A DNA stretch of 64,000 nt from Mixta hanseatica. GTDB taxonomy: Bacteria > Pseudomonadota > Gammaproteobacteria > Enterobacterales > Enterobacteriaceae. Where the stretch lies: contig NZ_CP082904.1 of the NCBI RefSeq assembly GCF_023517775.1, positions 1,674,001 through 1,738,000 of the forward strand, written 5' to 3'. A program made the position numbers and the translations under genes. The notes under the pieces are model-generated. The model saw only the letters and a program-made list of their open reading frames with translations, was not told the origin of the DNA and did not search any database. Positions 17,667-27,075 of this stretch are shown piece after piece (the stretch's first letter is position 1; each line of letters opens with the position of its first letter).

Positions 17667-19070
17667 TTACCGCGCCGCGGCCTTACGGCTGCGCAACCAC
17701 CAGCCAATGGCCAGCAGAATAAACCACAGCGGCGTAACCATCAGCGCCTGACGCGTATCTTCCTGCAGCGTCAGCAGCACGATGACAAACACGAAGAAAG
17801 CCATACATACCCAGCACATCAGCTTGCCCAGCGGCATTTTAAAATGCGACTGCTGGTGGCGCTGCGGATACTTTTTGCGATAGGCCAGATAAGAGCACAG
17901 GATAATGCTCCAGACAAACATAAACAGAATGGCCGAGACGGTAGTAACCATCGTAAATACCGTCATCACGTTCGGGATCAGGTAAATCAGCGCCACGCCA
18001 ACCAGCAGACAGAGACAGGAGAAAAGCAGCCCTGCCGTAGGGACCGCGCGCGCAGAAAGACGACCAAAAGCGCGATGCGCTACGCCCTGTTCCGCCAGGC
18101 CATACAGCATCCGGCTGGTAGAAAAGATACCGCTGTTAGCCGAGGAGGCGGCAGAAGTTAATACTACAAAGTTGACAATGCTGGCCGCCGCCGGCAGGCC
18201 AATCAGCATAAACATTTCAACAAACGGGCTGCGATCGGCCACCACGTGGTTCCAGGGCGTCACCGCCATAATTACCATCAGCGCCAGCACATAAAACATG
18301 ATAACGCGCAACGGAATGGCATTAATCGCGCGCGGCAGCACCTTATGCGGATCGTGCGTTTCCGCAGCGGCGGTACCCACCAGTTCAATACCGACAAACG
18401 CAAACACGGCGATCTGGAAACCAGCAAAAAAGCCGCTTAAACCTTTCGGGAACATCCCTCCTTCATTCCAGATATTCGACAGCGAGGCGGTGCCGCCGCC
18501 CGGTGAAGGATAATGAATCGCCACTAATACAATGCCGGTGACAATTAACGCCACGATAGCCACGATTTTGATGATGGCGAACCAGAACTCCAGCTCGCCA
18601 AACAGCTTAACCGTCACGATATTGAGCGCCAGAAAGGCTACAACGCAAAGCAGGGCGCTCATCCAGATGGAAAAATCGGGGAACCAGAGCTGGAAATAGG
18701 AGCTGATGGCGACAACGTCGGCAATGCCAGTGACCACCCAGCAGAACCAGTAGGTCCACCCGGTAAAATAGCCCGCCCACGGACCAAGCAGGTCGGCGGC
18801 GAAATCGCTAAACGATTTATACTCCAGATTGGAAAGTAATAGCTCGCCCATGGCACGCATCACAAAAAACAGCATAAAGCCGATGATCATATAGACAAAA
18901 ATGATCGAGGGGCCTGCCAGGCTGATGGTTTTTCCGGAGCCCATAAACAGGCCGGTGCCGATAGCGCCGCCGATAGCAATCAGCTGAATATGGCGGTTAT
19001 GAAGACTACGCCGGAGCTTATCCGGGCTCTCTGCTTTCTGCAGCGTTTCTTTGGTTTGATCTGTCATCAA
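17667..19070 (-). CDS. cycA: D-serine/D-alanine/glycine transporter CycA
   Basis: 467-residue APC-family permease with 12 transmembrane segments. Near-identical stretches to E. coli CycA, for example AIGTGLFMGSGKTISLAGPS and FTGWTYWFCWVV. Proton-coupled uptake of D-serine, D-alanine, glycine and D-cycloserine. Monocistronic, with a well-formed terminator and a 290-bp AT-rich upstream region. In E. coli cycA is elsewhere on the chromosome. Confidence 0.93.
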   Translation of the reverse strand: MMTDQTKETLQKAESPDKLRRSLHNRHIQLIAIGGAIGTGLFMGSGKTISLAGPSIIFVYMIIGFMLFFVMRAMGELLLSNLEYKSFSDFAADLLGPWAGYFTGWTYWFCWVVTGIADVVAISSYFQLWFPDFSIWMSALLCVVAFLALNIVTVKLFGELEFWFAIIKIVAIVALIVTGIVLVAIHYPSPGGGTASLSNIWNEGGMFPKGLSGFFAGFQIAVFAFVGIELVGTAAAETHDPHKVLPRAINAIPLRVIMFYVLALMVIMAVTPWNHVVADRSPFVEMFMLIGLPAAASIVNFVVLTSAASSANSGIFSTSRMLYGLAEQGVAHRAFGRLSARAVPTAGLLFSCLCLLVGVALIYLIPNVMTVFTMVTTVSAILFMFVWSIILCSYLAYRKKYPQRHQQSHFKMPLGKLMCWVCMAFFVFVIVLLTLQEDTRQALMVTPLWFILLAIGWWLRSRKAAAR

Positions 19071-19363
19071 ATGGTTCCTGTCTGTGATGTTGTCCGGCTC
19101 TGCTGGCCGATATTTATCAGGCTTACCGGCAGGTAAGTTGGCATAAGATAGTGTAATTAACAGATTATCAGCTAATCATTTTTGCCAATCCTACAGGATT
19201 AAACTCATGATGTTGGCATCATTTATTTACAATTAGCGAGAAGGCGCAACTTTTATCCAGTGCTGATGTAAAAAACGGCAAAATGCTCAACTTTCCCAGT
19301 AAAGATCGGGTTACAGACTACACTTAATCGACAAGCGTAACGGTTTACCAGCGGAGGAAGCGG

Positions 19364-20062
19364 GTGAAAATCATAGCGATAATGCTGATGATTATTTTGG
19401 CTGGACTGGCGAGCGTGCCCTGGTTACAGCGCCATCTTCCATCGCACTGGAACCCCTTTACGCCGCTGGAGGTCAGCGATCCGCCAGGGCTGGTTACGCG
19501 CTATAAACTCCAGCGTATCCGCCACGATCCGGCTGCCTGTCTGGCCGTGCTGCAGCGGGCGCGCGAGGCGGGATTCATCAGTTTTACCCAACCTGCCGCC
19601 ATACGCGGCACCTGCTCGCTGGAAAGCCCGATTCGTATTCAACGCTTTGCCCGGGTGACGCTCAGTAGTAGCTTTTTAGCCAGCTGCCCGCTGGCGGTAA
19701 GCAGCACCATGTTTGTCATTCAGGCCAATCAAATGGCCGTAGCAAGCCCGCTGGCGTCGCCGTTACGGCGCATCGATCATGTCGGAAGCTATGCCTGCCG
19801 CAATATCTATCATCGTGCCCAGGGGCGCTTAAGTGAACATGCAACGGCGGATGCCTGGGATGTCACAGCGTTTCGGCTGGCGAACGGTACACAGATTAGT
19901 GTGGAGCGCGACTGGCACAAAACGGGCGCAGAGGCGGCTTTGCTGCATCAATGGTTTAACAGTAGCTGCGCCTGGTTTGGCAATTCATTGGGTCCGGATT
20001 ATAACGCGGCGCATGCCAGTCATTTTCATCTGGGGATGCGCGGTTACGCACTTTGCCGCTAA
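19364..20062 (+). CDS. Extensin-like C-terminal domain protein
   Basis: 232-residue protein with an N-terminal membrane anchor or signal (residues 1-20) and an extensin_C-type domain. Visible pattern: Cys at CLAVLQRA, RGTCSLESP, SYACRNIYHRA, SEHATADAWDVTAFRLANG, and the closing ASHFHLGMRGYALCR. The His/Asp arrangement resembles peptidoglycan peptidases of the MepA/VanY type, but activity is unproven. GTG start with a GGAGG site. Upstream gap of about 290 bp shared with divergent cycA. Confidence 0.8.
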   Translation: MKIIAIMLMIILAGLASVPWLQRHLPSHWNPFTPLEVSDPPGLVTRYKLQRIRHDPAACLAVLQRAREAGFISFTQPAAIRGTCSLESPIRIQRFARVTLSSSFLASCPLAVSSTMFVIQANQMAVASPLASPLRRIDHVGSYACRNIYHRAQGRLSEHATADAWDVTAFRLANGTQISVERDWHKTGAEAALLHQWFNSSCAWFGNSLGPDYNAAHASHFHLGMRGYALCR

Positions 20063-20681
20063 TTTATAGCTGTTTTATAACGGGATTATGATGCCGGAGA
20101 GCTAATTTACGCCAGGTGTCGTTGGGTCTTATGCTATAACACAGCGCAAAACAGGTTAGCGCCATTTAATAGAAATGCAGATTTTTTTAAAAAGGTTAAT
20201 AGCGATGAACGAAAAAAGCGGTCATGGAAAAATTGTTTTTTGCGGCAATATCGGCATTAACAATCAGCTTATGTTATAGGTCTTGCTATGATATTGTTTC
20301 GCAAGAATATTATTGCAGCATTTTTTTGCGGGCGCAAAAGGCGAAGCAGGAGAACGGCTTTTCCGCGCAGCCAGCTGAAATTGTCAGGGGATTGAATAAT
20401 TTTAAGAAAAATCTTATTCTTTCTGTTTGTTCGCTCAATAATGAGTTGGTACAGGATTGATTAACATAACTTTACTAAATTATAAGGATTAACGCGGCGT
20501 TAGCCAGAACAATTATATTACATTTGCTTAACGGATCATAAAGACAGCATCAGGTCATCCAGGAACGCTTAAGCAATATAATTAAAAGACTTTTTTCGAG
20601 AGCATTTAATTTTTTGTTACATCGGTGGCAGTTTGACTTAAACCACGGCGCGAGCAGGCTTCGCGTACCGGTGAGGCTTTA
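20063..20681. other. AT-rich gap between extensin-like gene and luxR
   Basis: About 620 bp without a convincing gene. It contains one doubtful open frame (20224-20460, 78 residues; N-terminus MEKLFFAAISALTISLC is hydrophobic) with no good Shine-Dalgarno and no recognisable similarity. The base composition is more AT-rich than the flanking housekeeping genes. The promoter of the luxR gene should be here. Confidence 0.4.
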
Positions 20682-21404
20682 ATGACGTTCGATGATTACT
20701 TCGCCTGGCGCAAGGAGGTCGAGGCTCGCTTTTTTTTACTAAATAACACTGAAGAGTTAACGAATACATTACAGCAGCAAGTTGAGGCGCTGGGGCTGGA
20801 GCATTTTGCTTTACTTATCCGCCATCCTGTTCCCTTTACACGGCCTAAAACGTTTCTTTTTACTAACTATCCAAAGAGTTGGATAAAGCGATACGAAAAA
20901 CAAAATTATTATGCTATCGATCCTATTCTTCGTGTTTGCCAGCTGCCAGGAAAATTTATACTGTGGCAAGATGCCGTTTTCGATCGGAATGAAATATTCT
21001 GGCAAGAGGCGAAAGAGCATGGGCTGATTTCGGGCGTTTCTTGTTCGCTGATGGCGCTTAATCGGGCGCTCGGTATATTATCGGCATCATCGAAAAAAAC
21101 AGTGAATATGTTGACGTTCCTGCCGGAACAACAATTAAGACTACAGTATCTTTTGGAACTGTCATTGCAAACTTTACAGCGTTTAGACGATACCTCAATG
21201 CGCATTTTAGATATAACCTTAAGCCAGCGTGAACTGGAAATATTAAAATGGACGGCGGAAGGGAAAACGGCGGTAGAAATTTCACTGATTCTGGCTATCT
21301 CGCCCCATACGGTAAATTTCCATCAGAAGAATTTGCAAAGGCGGTTCAATGCACCGAATAAAACCCAGGTGGCCAGCTACGCAGCGGCAATGGGGTTATT
21401 GTGA
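20682..21404 (+). CDS. sdiA: SdiA-like LuxR-family AHL-responsive regulator
   Basis: 240-residue LuxR-type regulator. The autoinducer domain (about 1-165) keeps the ligand residues in YPKSW, YEKQNYYAIDP and the ILW motif. The C-terminal GerE helix-turn-helix reads LSQRELEILKWTAEGKTAVEI...SPHTVNFHQKN. RHPVPFTRPK and the HTH are strongly SdiA-like, and yecF-uvrY-uvrC downstream is the E. coli sdiA neighbourhood. Unlike E. coli, a luxI gene follows directly, so this is not an orphan receptor. Could also be named as an RhlR-like partner. Confidence 0.88.
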   Translation: MTFDDYFAWRKEVEARFFLLNNTEELTNTLQQQVEALGLEHFALLIRHPVPFTRPKTFLFTNYPKSWIKRYEKQNYYAIDPILRVCQLPGKFILWQDAVFDRNEIFWQEAKEHGLISGVSCSLMALNRALGILSASSKKTVNMLTFLPEQQLRLQYLLELSLQTLQRLDDTSMRILDITLSQRELEILKWTAEGKTAVEISLILAISPHTVNFHQKNLQRRFNAPNKTQVASYAAAMGLL

Positions 21405-21414
21405 GCGTTAGCGC

Positions 21415-21434
21415 AACTACTAAATTTAGTAGTT
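21415..21434. promoter_or_regulatory. Lux-box-like 20-bp palindrome ahead of luxI
   Basis: AACTACTAAATTTAGTAGTT is a perfect 20-bp palindrome and fits the las/rhl-type box NNCT-N12-AGNN. It lies 11 bp after the luxR stop and about 97 bp before the luxI start, a typical place for an AHL-LuxR binding site giving positive feedback. Binding is inferred. Confidence 0.75.
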
Positions 21435-21530
21435 TCATAAGGTTAACCAGTTGTCTACCCTTCGGCCTGGGTATCAGCTGGGCTAACGCCGTATGAATGC
21501 GGCTTAAACGAGGGAGTGCGACAGGGGAAT

Positions 21531-22148
21531 ATGATGAAGATTATCCAAACCCAGCTAAAGGATATGCCATCCTCGTTATTAGCGGAGTTGGGCAGTTATC
21601 GCTATAGCGTGTTTGCACGCGGCGAAGGGTGGTCCATACCTTCCCGGCTCAGTACACCGGGGCAGGAATATGATCGGTTTGACCGCTCTGATGTCACCTG
21701 GCTTCTCGCCTGGCATGCACGTATGGGTATTTGCGGCTGCGCACGGTTAATACAGTGGCAGGAACCGGGAAACGTTGAGGGCATTAGCGTCCCGTTCGAT
21801 CGTAAAGAAGCAGTATGGGAGATGTCCCGCTTTTCAGCCCGCCTGGATGTGGATGCTGAATTACCGCTAACGATTCTTTGGCATGCGGTGCAGCTGGCGG
21901 AGCTTTCCGGCATCGATTATTTAGTCAGCGCGGCGACACCCATGCTGGAGCAGATGTTTGAACAACATAAAGTAGGGTTTGAACCGCTCACGCCGGGTTT
22001 AATTCAGTCTGAAGATAACCTTTTCGCGGTTAAAATTCCGGTTAAGCAGCCACAGCTGGCGGAAAAGTACCGTGGCGCCCGCCGCTTTAGCCCCGAAGAG
22101 GTGCTGCCGTCGCTGGGCGTGTCCATTAACTGGCAATCGGGACGTTAA
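21531..22148 (+). CDS. LuxI-family acyl-homoserine-lactone synthase
   Basis: 205-residue AHL synthase. The invariant residues of the family are present: Arg and Phe in YRYSVFARGEGW (with the Trp), the two Asp in EYDRFDRSD, Arg in GCARLI, Phe in SVPFDR, Glu and Arg in WEMSRFSA. The GICGCARL and AELGxYR stretches are closest to RhlI-type enzymes, which may hint at short acyl chains (inference). It joins SAM and acyl-ACP. The tandem ATG at 21531 is preferred over the GTG at 21516 because AGGGG lies at proper spacing. Ends overlap convergent ydgC by 4 bp. Confidence 0.92.
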   Translation: MMKIIQTQLKDMPSSLLAELGSYRYSVFARGEGWSIPSRLSTPGQEYDRFDRSDVTWLLAWHARMGICGCARLIQWQEPGNVEGISVPFDRKEAVWEMSRFSARLDVDAELPLTILWHAVQLAELSGIDYLVSAATPMLEQMFEQHKVGFEPLTPGLIQSEDNLFAVKIPVKQPQLAEKYRGARRFSPEEVLPSLGVSINWQSGR

Positions 22149-22480
22149 TGCCAGCGCGTCCATAGCGTAATCAGTAACCATGCGGCCAGCACCCAGCATA
22201 GTACGGCGCTGGCCAGCGCAACAGGCAGCCGCATCATACCGATAAAAAACCACAACGAAAGTAAATAAAAGAAGTAGGGCAGAATCGCCCACATGCCAAA
22301 AATCAGCGTAGTACGTAATGCGTTCACGCCTTTATCGGTCGCCACCAGATAATGGGCTATCAGCGCAAAGGTAGGAAAAAGAGGCAGCAGGCCAGCAATA
22401 TAGTAATTTTTACTTTTCGCCAGTATTCCAATCGCCACCACTACCAGTGCGCCGATAAGCGCCTTCAACAGCAGACCCAT
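22145..22480 (-). CDS. ydgC: GlpM-family inner-membrane protein YdgC
   Basis: 111-residue protein with four predicted transmembrane segments that matches E. coli YdgC almost throughout (KNYYIAGLLPLFPTFALIAHY, LPYFFYLLSLWFFIGMMRLP). The family is named after Pseudomonas GlpM, linked to alginate production; molecular function unknown. In E. coli ydgC is not near uvrY, so its place between luxI and yecF is a lineage difference. Confidence 0.9.
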   Translation of the reverse strand: MGLLLKALIGALVVVAIGILAKSKNYYIAGLLPLFPTFALIAHYLVATDKGVNALRTTLIFGMWAILPYFFYLLSLWFFIGMMRLPVALASAVLCWVLAAWLLITLWTRWH

Positions 22481-22547
22481 TGTTTACTCCACGACAAAAG
22501 GGATAACATGCGTGAAGAACTACGTAAAATCAATGGGTTTTCTCGTT

Positions 22548-22772
22548 TTAGCGACGGTAGGCGGCTTTGATTTGACCAATCGTATCAGTGAAGGTTTCCG
22601 CCTGCTGGGGATCGTCCAGCTGGGCAATGAGGCGTTCCATATTAATAATCACTTTCCCCGCATCCGCCTGGCCCATGCCTTTCAGCATCATTGTGACCAT
22701 CGCCTTCAGACAGGCAACTTCGTTCGCCAGTTTTTCGGTATCTTGCGCCGTGTTAAAATCGTTATAACCCAT
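22548..22772 (-). CDS. yecF: YecF family protein (DUF2594)
   Basis: 74-residue helical protein of the DUF2594/YecF family (DTEKLANEVACLKAMVTMMLKGMGQADAGKVIINME). No function is known. Together with the sdiA-like gene and uvrY it reproduces the E. coli sdiA-yecF-uvrY order, here with luxI and ydgC inserted. Confidence 0.9.
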   Translation of the reverse strand: MGYNDFNTAQDTEKLANEVACLKAMVTMMLKGMGQADAGKVIINMERLIAQLDDPQQAETFTDTIGQIKAAYRR

Positions 22773-23253
22773 AGTTTCTCCTTGATAAAATGTGGCAAAG
22801 TTTTGAACAATTGCTCAAATCTGCGATAGCAAGAAAGTATAACATAAATTATGAGACTGTTTTCTCGGTTAGCCCGAGGCCCGCAGAATGAAATCGCGTT
22901 GTGAGCTGGCACGCTAAATAAAAAATTTGGCCTATTTCGGCGGGACAAAAATTCGATTCAGGAGGTTATTCCGCCAGGGGCAGACAGCGCGAGGGGTTAA
23001 TTTAAGCTTTTGTATATAAAGGATTTTAAATTCTTATATGCTTTTTTGCTTATTTTTTAACGGATTTAACGCTTTATTATCGCTGGGCGGAAATAGCCGC
23101 GTCGTGGGGGGAATAACCGGCGCAGAAGCCGGTAATTACCCACCTCTAAAAAAACGGTGAATTATGTTCAAACCTGTCCAGAAAGAGAGTAACATTAAGG
23201 CGATTAATTAAAGTGTCGCCCATAAACACCACCATTTCCGGAGAAATCCTCTT
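22773..23253. other. Non-coding gap upstream of uvrY
   Basis: About 480 bp with no credible gene. AT-rich tracts near 23030-23090 and a GGAG Shine-Dalgarno immediately before uvrY (GGAGAAATCC) are visible. It should hold the divergent promoters of yecF and uvrY. I see no recognisable RNA gene in it. Confidence 0.4.
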
Positions 23254-23913
23254 TTGATTAGCATTCTTCTTGTGGATGACCACGAACTGGTACGCGCAGG
23301 GATTCGTCGCATACTGGAAGATATCAAAGGTATACAGGTAGCCGGCGAGGCATGCTGCGGTGAGGATGCGGTTAAATGGTGTCGAACCCACCAGGTTGAT
23401 GTGATCCTGATGGATATGAACATGCCGGGCATTGGCGGCCTGGAGGCAACGCGTAAAATCGTACGTTTCAATCCTGATGCTAAAATCATTATGCTGACTA
23501 TCCATACGGAGAATCCGCTGCCGGCGAAAGTGATGCAGGCAGGGGCGTCGGGCTACCTCAGCAAAGGCGCCGCGCCGCAGGAAGTGATCAGCGCGATTCG
23601 CTCGGTTCATGCTGGCCAACGCTATATCGCTTCCGATATCGCTCAGCAGATGGCGCTGAGTCAGATTGAACCGGAAAAAGGAGAATCTCCTTTCAGCTGT
23701 TTGTCGGAACGGGAATTGCAGATTATGCTGATGATTACCAAAGGGCAGAAAGTCACAGATATTTCTGAACAGCTTAATCTTAGCCCTAAAACCGTTAACA
23801 GCTACCGCTACCGTATGTTTAGTAAACTGAATATCAATGGTGACGTAGAGTTGACGCATCTGGCCATCCGACATGGCCTGTTTAATGCGGAGTCGTTGAT
23901 CAGTAGTGAATGA
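23254..23913 (+). CDS. uvrY: Response regulator UvrY (BarA/UvrY system)
   Basis: 219-residue NarL/FixJ-type response regulator. Receiver domain: acidic pocket VDDHE, phospho-acceptor Asp in ILMDMNMPG, Lys in LSKGAAP. Output: LuxR-type HTH ([40 protein letters not shown]). Near-identical to E. coli UvrY, which activates csrB/csrC. The start codon is TTG, as in E. coli, with a GGAG site about 8 bases upstream. Overlaps uvrC by 8 bp. Confidence 0.96.
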   Translation: MISILLVDDHELVRAGIRRILEDIKGIQVAGEACCGEDAVKWCRTHQVDVILMDMNMPGIGGLEATRKIVRFNPDAKIIMLTIHTENPLPAKVMQAGASGYLSKGAAPQEVISAIRSVHAGQRYIASDIAQQMALSQIEPEKGESPFSCLSERELQIMLMITKGQKVTDISEQLNLSPKTVNSYRYRMFSKLNINGDVELTHLAIRHGLFNAESLISSE

Positions 23914-25738
23914 AGTTTTTGATGCAAAATCCTTTCTGAAAACCGTCACCAGCCAGCCGGGTGTCTACCGGATGTATGACAGTGGCGGTACGGTTATTTA
24001 CGTTGGTAAAGCCAAGGATCTGAAAAAGCGCCTCAGCAGCTATTTCCGTAGCAATCTCGCCAGCCGTAAAACCGAAGCGTTAGTGGCCAATATCGATCAT
24101 ATTGATGTCACCGTTACCCATACCGAAACGGAAGCGCTGCTGCTTGAACATAACTACATCAAGCTCTATCAGCCGCGCTACAACGTGCTGCTGCGCGACG
24201 ATAAATCCTATCCTTATATCTTTTTAAGCGGCGATCCCCATCCCCGGTTGGCAATCCATCGCGGCGCCAAACACGCAAAAGGGGAATATTTCGGTCCGTT
24301 CCCTAATGGCTATGCGGTACGTGAGACCCTGGCGCTGCTGCAAAAAATATTTCCGGTGCGTCAGTGTGAAAACAGCGTTTATCGCAACCGCTCGCGTCCT
24401 TGTCTACAGTATCAGATTGGGCGCTGCCTGGGGCCCTGCGTGGCGGGCCTGGTTAGCGAAGAGGAATATGCCCAGCAAACTGAATATGTCCGGCTGTTTC
24501 TTGCCGGAAAAGACGATCAGGTACTGAATATGCTGGTGAGCCGCATGGAACAAGCGAGCCAGACGCTGCGCTTTGAAGAAGCTGCTCGCCTGCGCGATCA
24601 GATTCAGGCCGTACGTCGAGTCACTGAAAAACAGTTTGTCTCTAATCAGGGCGATGATCTTGATGTGATCGGCGTCGCTTACGATGCCGGTATGGCTTGC
24701 CTGCACGTACTTTTTATTCGCCAGGGCAAGGTATTGGGCAGCCGCAGCTATTTCCCGAAAATTCCAGGCGGCACCGAGCTGGCGGAAGTTGTGCAAACCT
24801 TTGTTGGCCAGTTCTATCTGCAGGGCAGCGAATCACGCACATTACCGGGTGAAATCCTGCTTGATTTTAACCTGCCTGAGCGCGAGCTGTTGGCGGACTC
24901 CCTCAGCGAGCTGGCGGGCCGCCGCATTCATATCCAGAGTAAGCCGCGTGGCGATCGCGCGCGTTATCTTAAGCTGGCGCGCACCAACGCCGCTACGGCG
25001 CTGGTGACCAAACTCACGCAGCAGTCCACTATTCATCAGCGGCTGGCGGCGCTGGCCGAGGCGCTTAATTTACCGCATATCAAGCGGATGGAATGCTTTG
25101 ATATTAGCCATACCATGGGTGAGCAAACGGTCGCGTCCTGTGTGGTATTCGACAGCAATGGTCCGCTACGTGCGGAATATCGTCGTTATAATATCAGCGG
25201 CATCACGCCAGGAGATGATTACGCGGCGATGAATCAAGTGCTGCGGCGGCGTTACGGTAAGGAGCTGGAAGCGGAAAAGGTGCCGGATGTGATCCTTATT
25301 GACGGCGGGAAAGGGCAGCTGGGACAGGCGAAGCAGGTTTTCGCCGAGCTTGACGTTAGCTGGGATAAACATCATCCGCTGTTGCTGGGGGTGGCGAAAG
25401 GCAGCGATCGTAAAGCCGGTTTGGAAACGCTGTTCCTCGAGCCGGAGGGCGAAGGGTTCTCGCTGCCGCCCGATTCACCGGCGCTGCATGTGATTCAGCA
25501 TATTCGTGATGATTCCCATAATCATGCGATAACCGGGCATCGTAATAAGCGGGCTAAGGTTAAAAATACCAGCGCGCTGGAAAGTATTGAAGGCGTTGGC
25601 CCTAAACGGCGTCAGCAGCTGTTAAAATATATGGGCGGCTTACAGCCTTTAATGAACGCCTCGGTTGAGGAGATAGCCAAAGTACCCGGCATTTCTCACG
25701 CCCTGGCGGAGAAAATCTTTTACTCGTTAAAACACTAA
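23906..25738 (+). CDS. uvrC: Excinuclease ABC subunit C
   Basis: 610 residues, the length of E. coli UvrC. GIY-YIG nuclease domain at the N-terminus (GVYRMYD...[14 protein letters not shown]), UVR motif about residue 205-240, C-terminal RNase H-like nuclease ([21 protein letters not shown]) and tandem helix-hairpin-helix ([31 protein letters not shown]). Makes both incisions in nucleotide excision repair. GTG start overlapping uvrY implies coupling. Confidence 0.98.
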   Translation: MNEVFDAKSFLKTVTSQPGVYRMYDSGGTVIYVGKAKDLKKRLSSYFRSNLASRKTEALVANIDHIDVTVTHTETEALLLEHNYIKLYQPRYNVLLRDDKSYPYIFLSGDPHPRLAIHRGAKHAKGEYFGPFPNGYAVRETLALLQKIFPVRQCENSVYRNRSRPCLQYQIGRCLGPCVAGLVSEEEYAQQTEYVRLFLAGKDDQVLNMLVSRMEQASQTLRFEEAARLRDQIQAVRRVTEKQFVSNQGDDLDVIGVAYDAGMACLHVLFIRQGKVLGSRSYFPKIPGGTELAEVVQTFVGQFYLQGSESRTLPGEILLDFNLPERELLADSLSELAGRRIHIQSKPRGDRARYLKLARTNAATALVTKLTQQSTIHQRLAALAEALNLPHIKRMECFDISHTMGEQTVASCVVFDSNGPLRAEYRRYNISGITPGDDYAAMNQVLRRRYGKELEAEKVPDVILIDGGKGQLGQAKQVFAELDVSWDKHHPLLLGVAKGSDRKAGLETLFLEPEGEGFSLPPDSPALHVIQHIRDDSHNHAITGHRNKRAKVKNTSALESIEGVGPKRRQQLLKYMGGLQPLMNASVEEIAKVPGISHALAEKIFYSLKH

Positions 25739-25809
25739 CATTGAATCCCTGGTGGCAATGTAGCAACATACGGGTAAACCCTACTCATGCCAGACAGTTA
25801 GCGTACCTT

Positions 25810-26358
25810 ATGCAATTGAATATACCGACGTGGCTCACCCTGTTTCGTGTTGTGCTGATCCCTTTTTTTGTGCTGGCGTTTTATTTGCCCTTTCATTGGG
25901 GGCCGATGGTTTGCGCCATTATCTTTGTCATAGCGGCGATTACCGACTGGTTTGATGGTTTTCTGGCGCGCCGCTGGAAACAGTCGACCCGCTTTGGCGC
26001 TTTCCTTGATCCGGTAGCGGATAAGGTGATGGTGGCCATGGCGCTGGTGCTGGTGGCAGAACATTTTCACGCCTGGTGGATTACGTTGCCTGCGGCGACT
26101 ATGATTGCGCGTGAAATTATTATCTCTGCCCTGCGTGAATGGATGGCGGAAATCGGTAAGCGCAGCAGCGTTGCGGTCTCCTGGATCGGTAAAGTCAAAA
26201 CGACAGCGCAGATGCTGGCCCTGGTGGCGCTGCTATGGCATCCCAGCCAACTGGTTTCCGCCGTGGGCGTGGTGGCGCTTTATATCGCTGCGGTGCTGAC
26301 TTTCTGGTCGATGTTCCAGTATTTAAGCGCGGCGCGCGGCGATCTGCTTGAGCACTGA
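25810..26358 (+). CDS. pgsA: Phosphatidylglycerophosphate synthase PgsA
   Basis: 182-residue CDP-alcohol phosphatidyltransferase, the length of the E. coli enzyme. The catalytic motif DG-x2-AR-x8-G-x3-D-x3-D is seen as [11 protein letters not shown]...[11 protein letters not shown]. Condenses CDP-diacylglycerol with glycerol 3-phosphate. The frame is open upstream for 23 codons; the ATG at 25810 ([13 protein letters not shown]) gives the family start. Follows uvrC by 71 bp, then tRNA-Gly, as in E. coli. Confidence 0.96.
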   Translation: MQLNIPTWLTLFRVVLIPFFVLAFYLPFHWGPMVCAIIFVIAAITDWFDGFLARRWKQSTRFGAFLDPVADKVMVAMALVLVAEHFHAWWITLPAATMIAREIIISALREWMAEIGKRSSVAVSWIGKVKTTAQMLALVALLWHPSQLVSAVGVVALYIAAVLTFWSMFQYLSAARGDLLEH

Positions 26359-26408
26359 TCGATGTGGTGTAAAAAGCAGCAATTGAATGACGCGCCAGAA
26401 TAATCTGG

Positions 26409-26436
26409 TTGACTCAGCTGTTCAGGCCAGTAGAAT
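26409..26436 (+). promoter_or_regulatory. Predicted promoter of tRNA-Gly
   Basis: TTGACT, a 16-base spacer and TAGAAT, about 67 bases before the mature tRNA start. Both hexamers are close to the sigma70 consensus. Confidence 0.6.
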
Positions 26437-26503
26437 GCAACACATCGGACGGTAAGAATATTGCCAGAAGGTTAAAAAAATCAGTAGCTTGTTACTGATG
26501 ATT

Positions 26504-26579
<76 letters not shown>

Positions 26580-26620
26580 GATTTAGCGTTGCAGAAGGTT
26601 ATTCCAGCTGCAGCGCAGCG

Positions 26621-26644
26621 AAAAGGGCCTTACGGCCCTTTTTT
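26621..26644 (+). terminator. Terminator after tRNA-Gly
   Basis: Hairpin AAAAGGGCC-TTAC-GGCCCTTTT running into T6, about 40 bases after the tRNA. It makes glyW a single-gene unit and closes the conserved block on the left side of the insertion. Confidence 0.85.
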
Positions 26645-27075
26645 CATTTCAGCAACACCCACTTATGTTTCCCCTCAACGGTTTCGCCAGACATCTCCTT
26701 TGCATTTCTATTAGCGCCTCGCTCTTTTTTACCAGGATTTACGATTTACCGCCATCGCCTTTGAAGAGTATTGTGCAAACAGCGTCATCTTTACGCGGCA
26801 TGCGTCTCATCGGCTTTTTCTGCTTTGGACGATGTTTTAATCTTGCAGCGTTACACCTTTTTAGATGAACGCTGCGCCTGGACAGGAAAGGCGCGTATGT
26901 AGTGCGCCGACACGCTTTACCGTTAGCAAATGGAAATATTGCAGAGCAGATTTAATGATCATTAAATCTGCGGCCGAAACAGGATAGCTGAGGCTGCGGA
27001 CATCTATTGTTTCGCTACTTGCTGTTAGCCGTTTCAGGCACCGACAACAATGATAGTGACAACAGGTAAAACAGT
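26645..27075. other. Leader region of the inserted segment
   Basis: 430 bp without a credible gene. It marks the left edge of the insertion and should contain the tpsA promoter. The notable element is a long palindrome at 26946-26971, listed separately. No integrase gene and no repeat of the tRNA-Gly 3' end was found here or at the right edge. Confidence 0.5.
26946..26971. promoter_or_regulatory. 26-bp perfect palindrome upstream of tpsA
   Basis: Thirteen-base arms without a spacer, left half GCAGATTTAATGA, followed by its exact reverse complement, centred about 117 bp before the tpsA start. It has no T-run and so is not a terminator. Symmetry and place suggest an operator for a dimeric regulator; no regulator gene lies in the inserted segment. 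Confidence 0.55.

Noticed and set aside
23146..23949. 267-residue minus-strand open frame across uvrY
   Set aside because: Antisense shadow of uvrY, which matches the known protein along its whole length.
26665..26868. 67-residue open frame at the left border of the insertion
   Set aside because: No ribosome-binding site and no similarity; composition looks non-coding.
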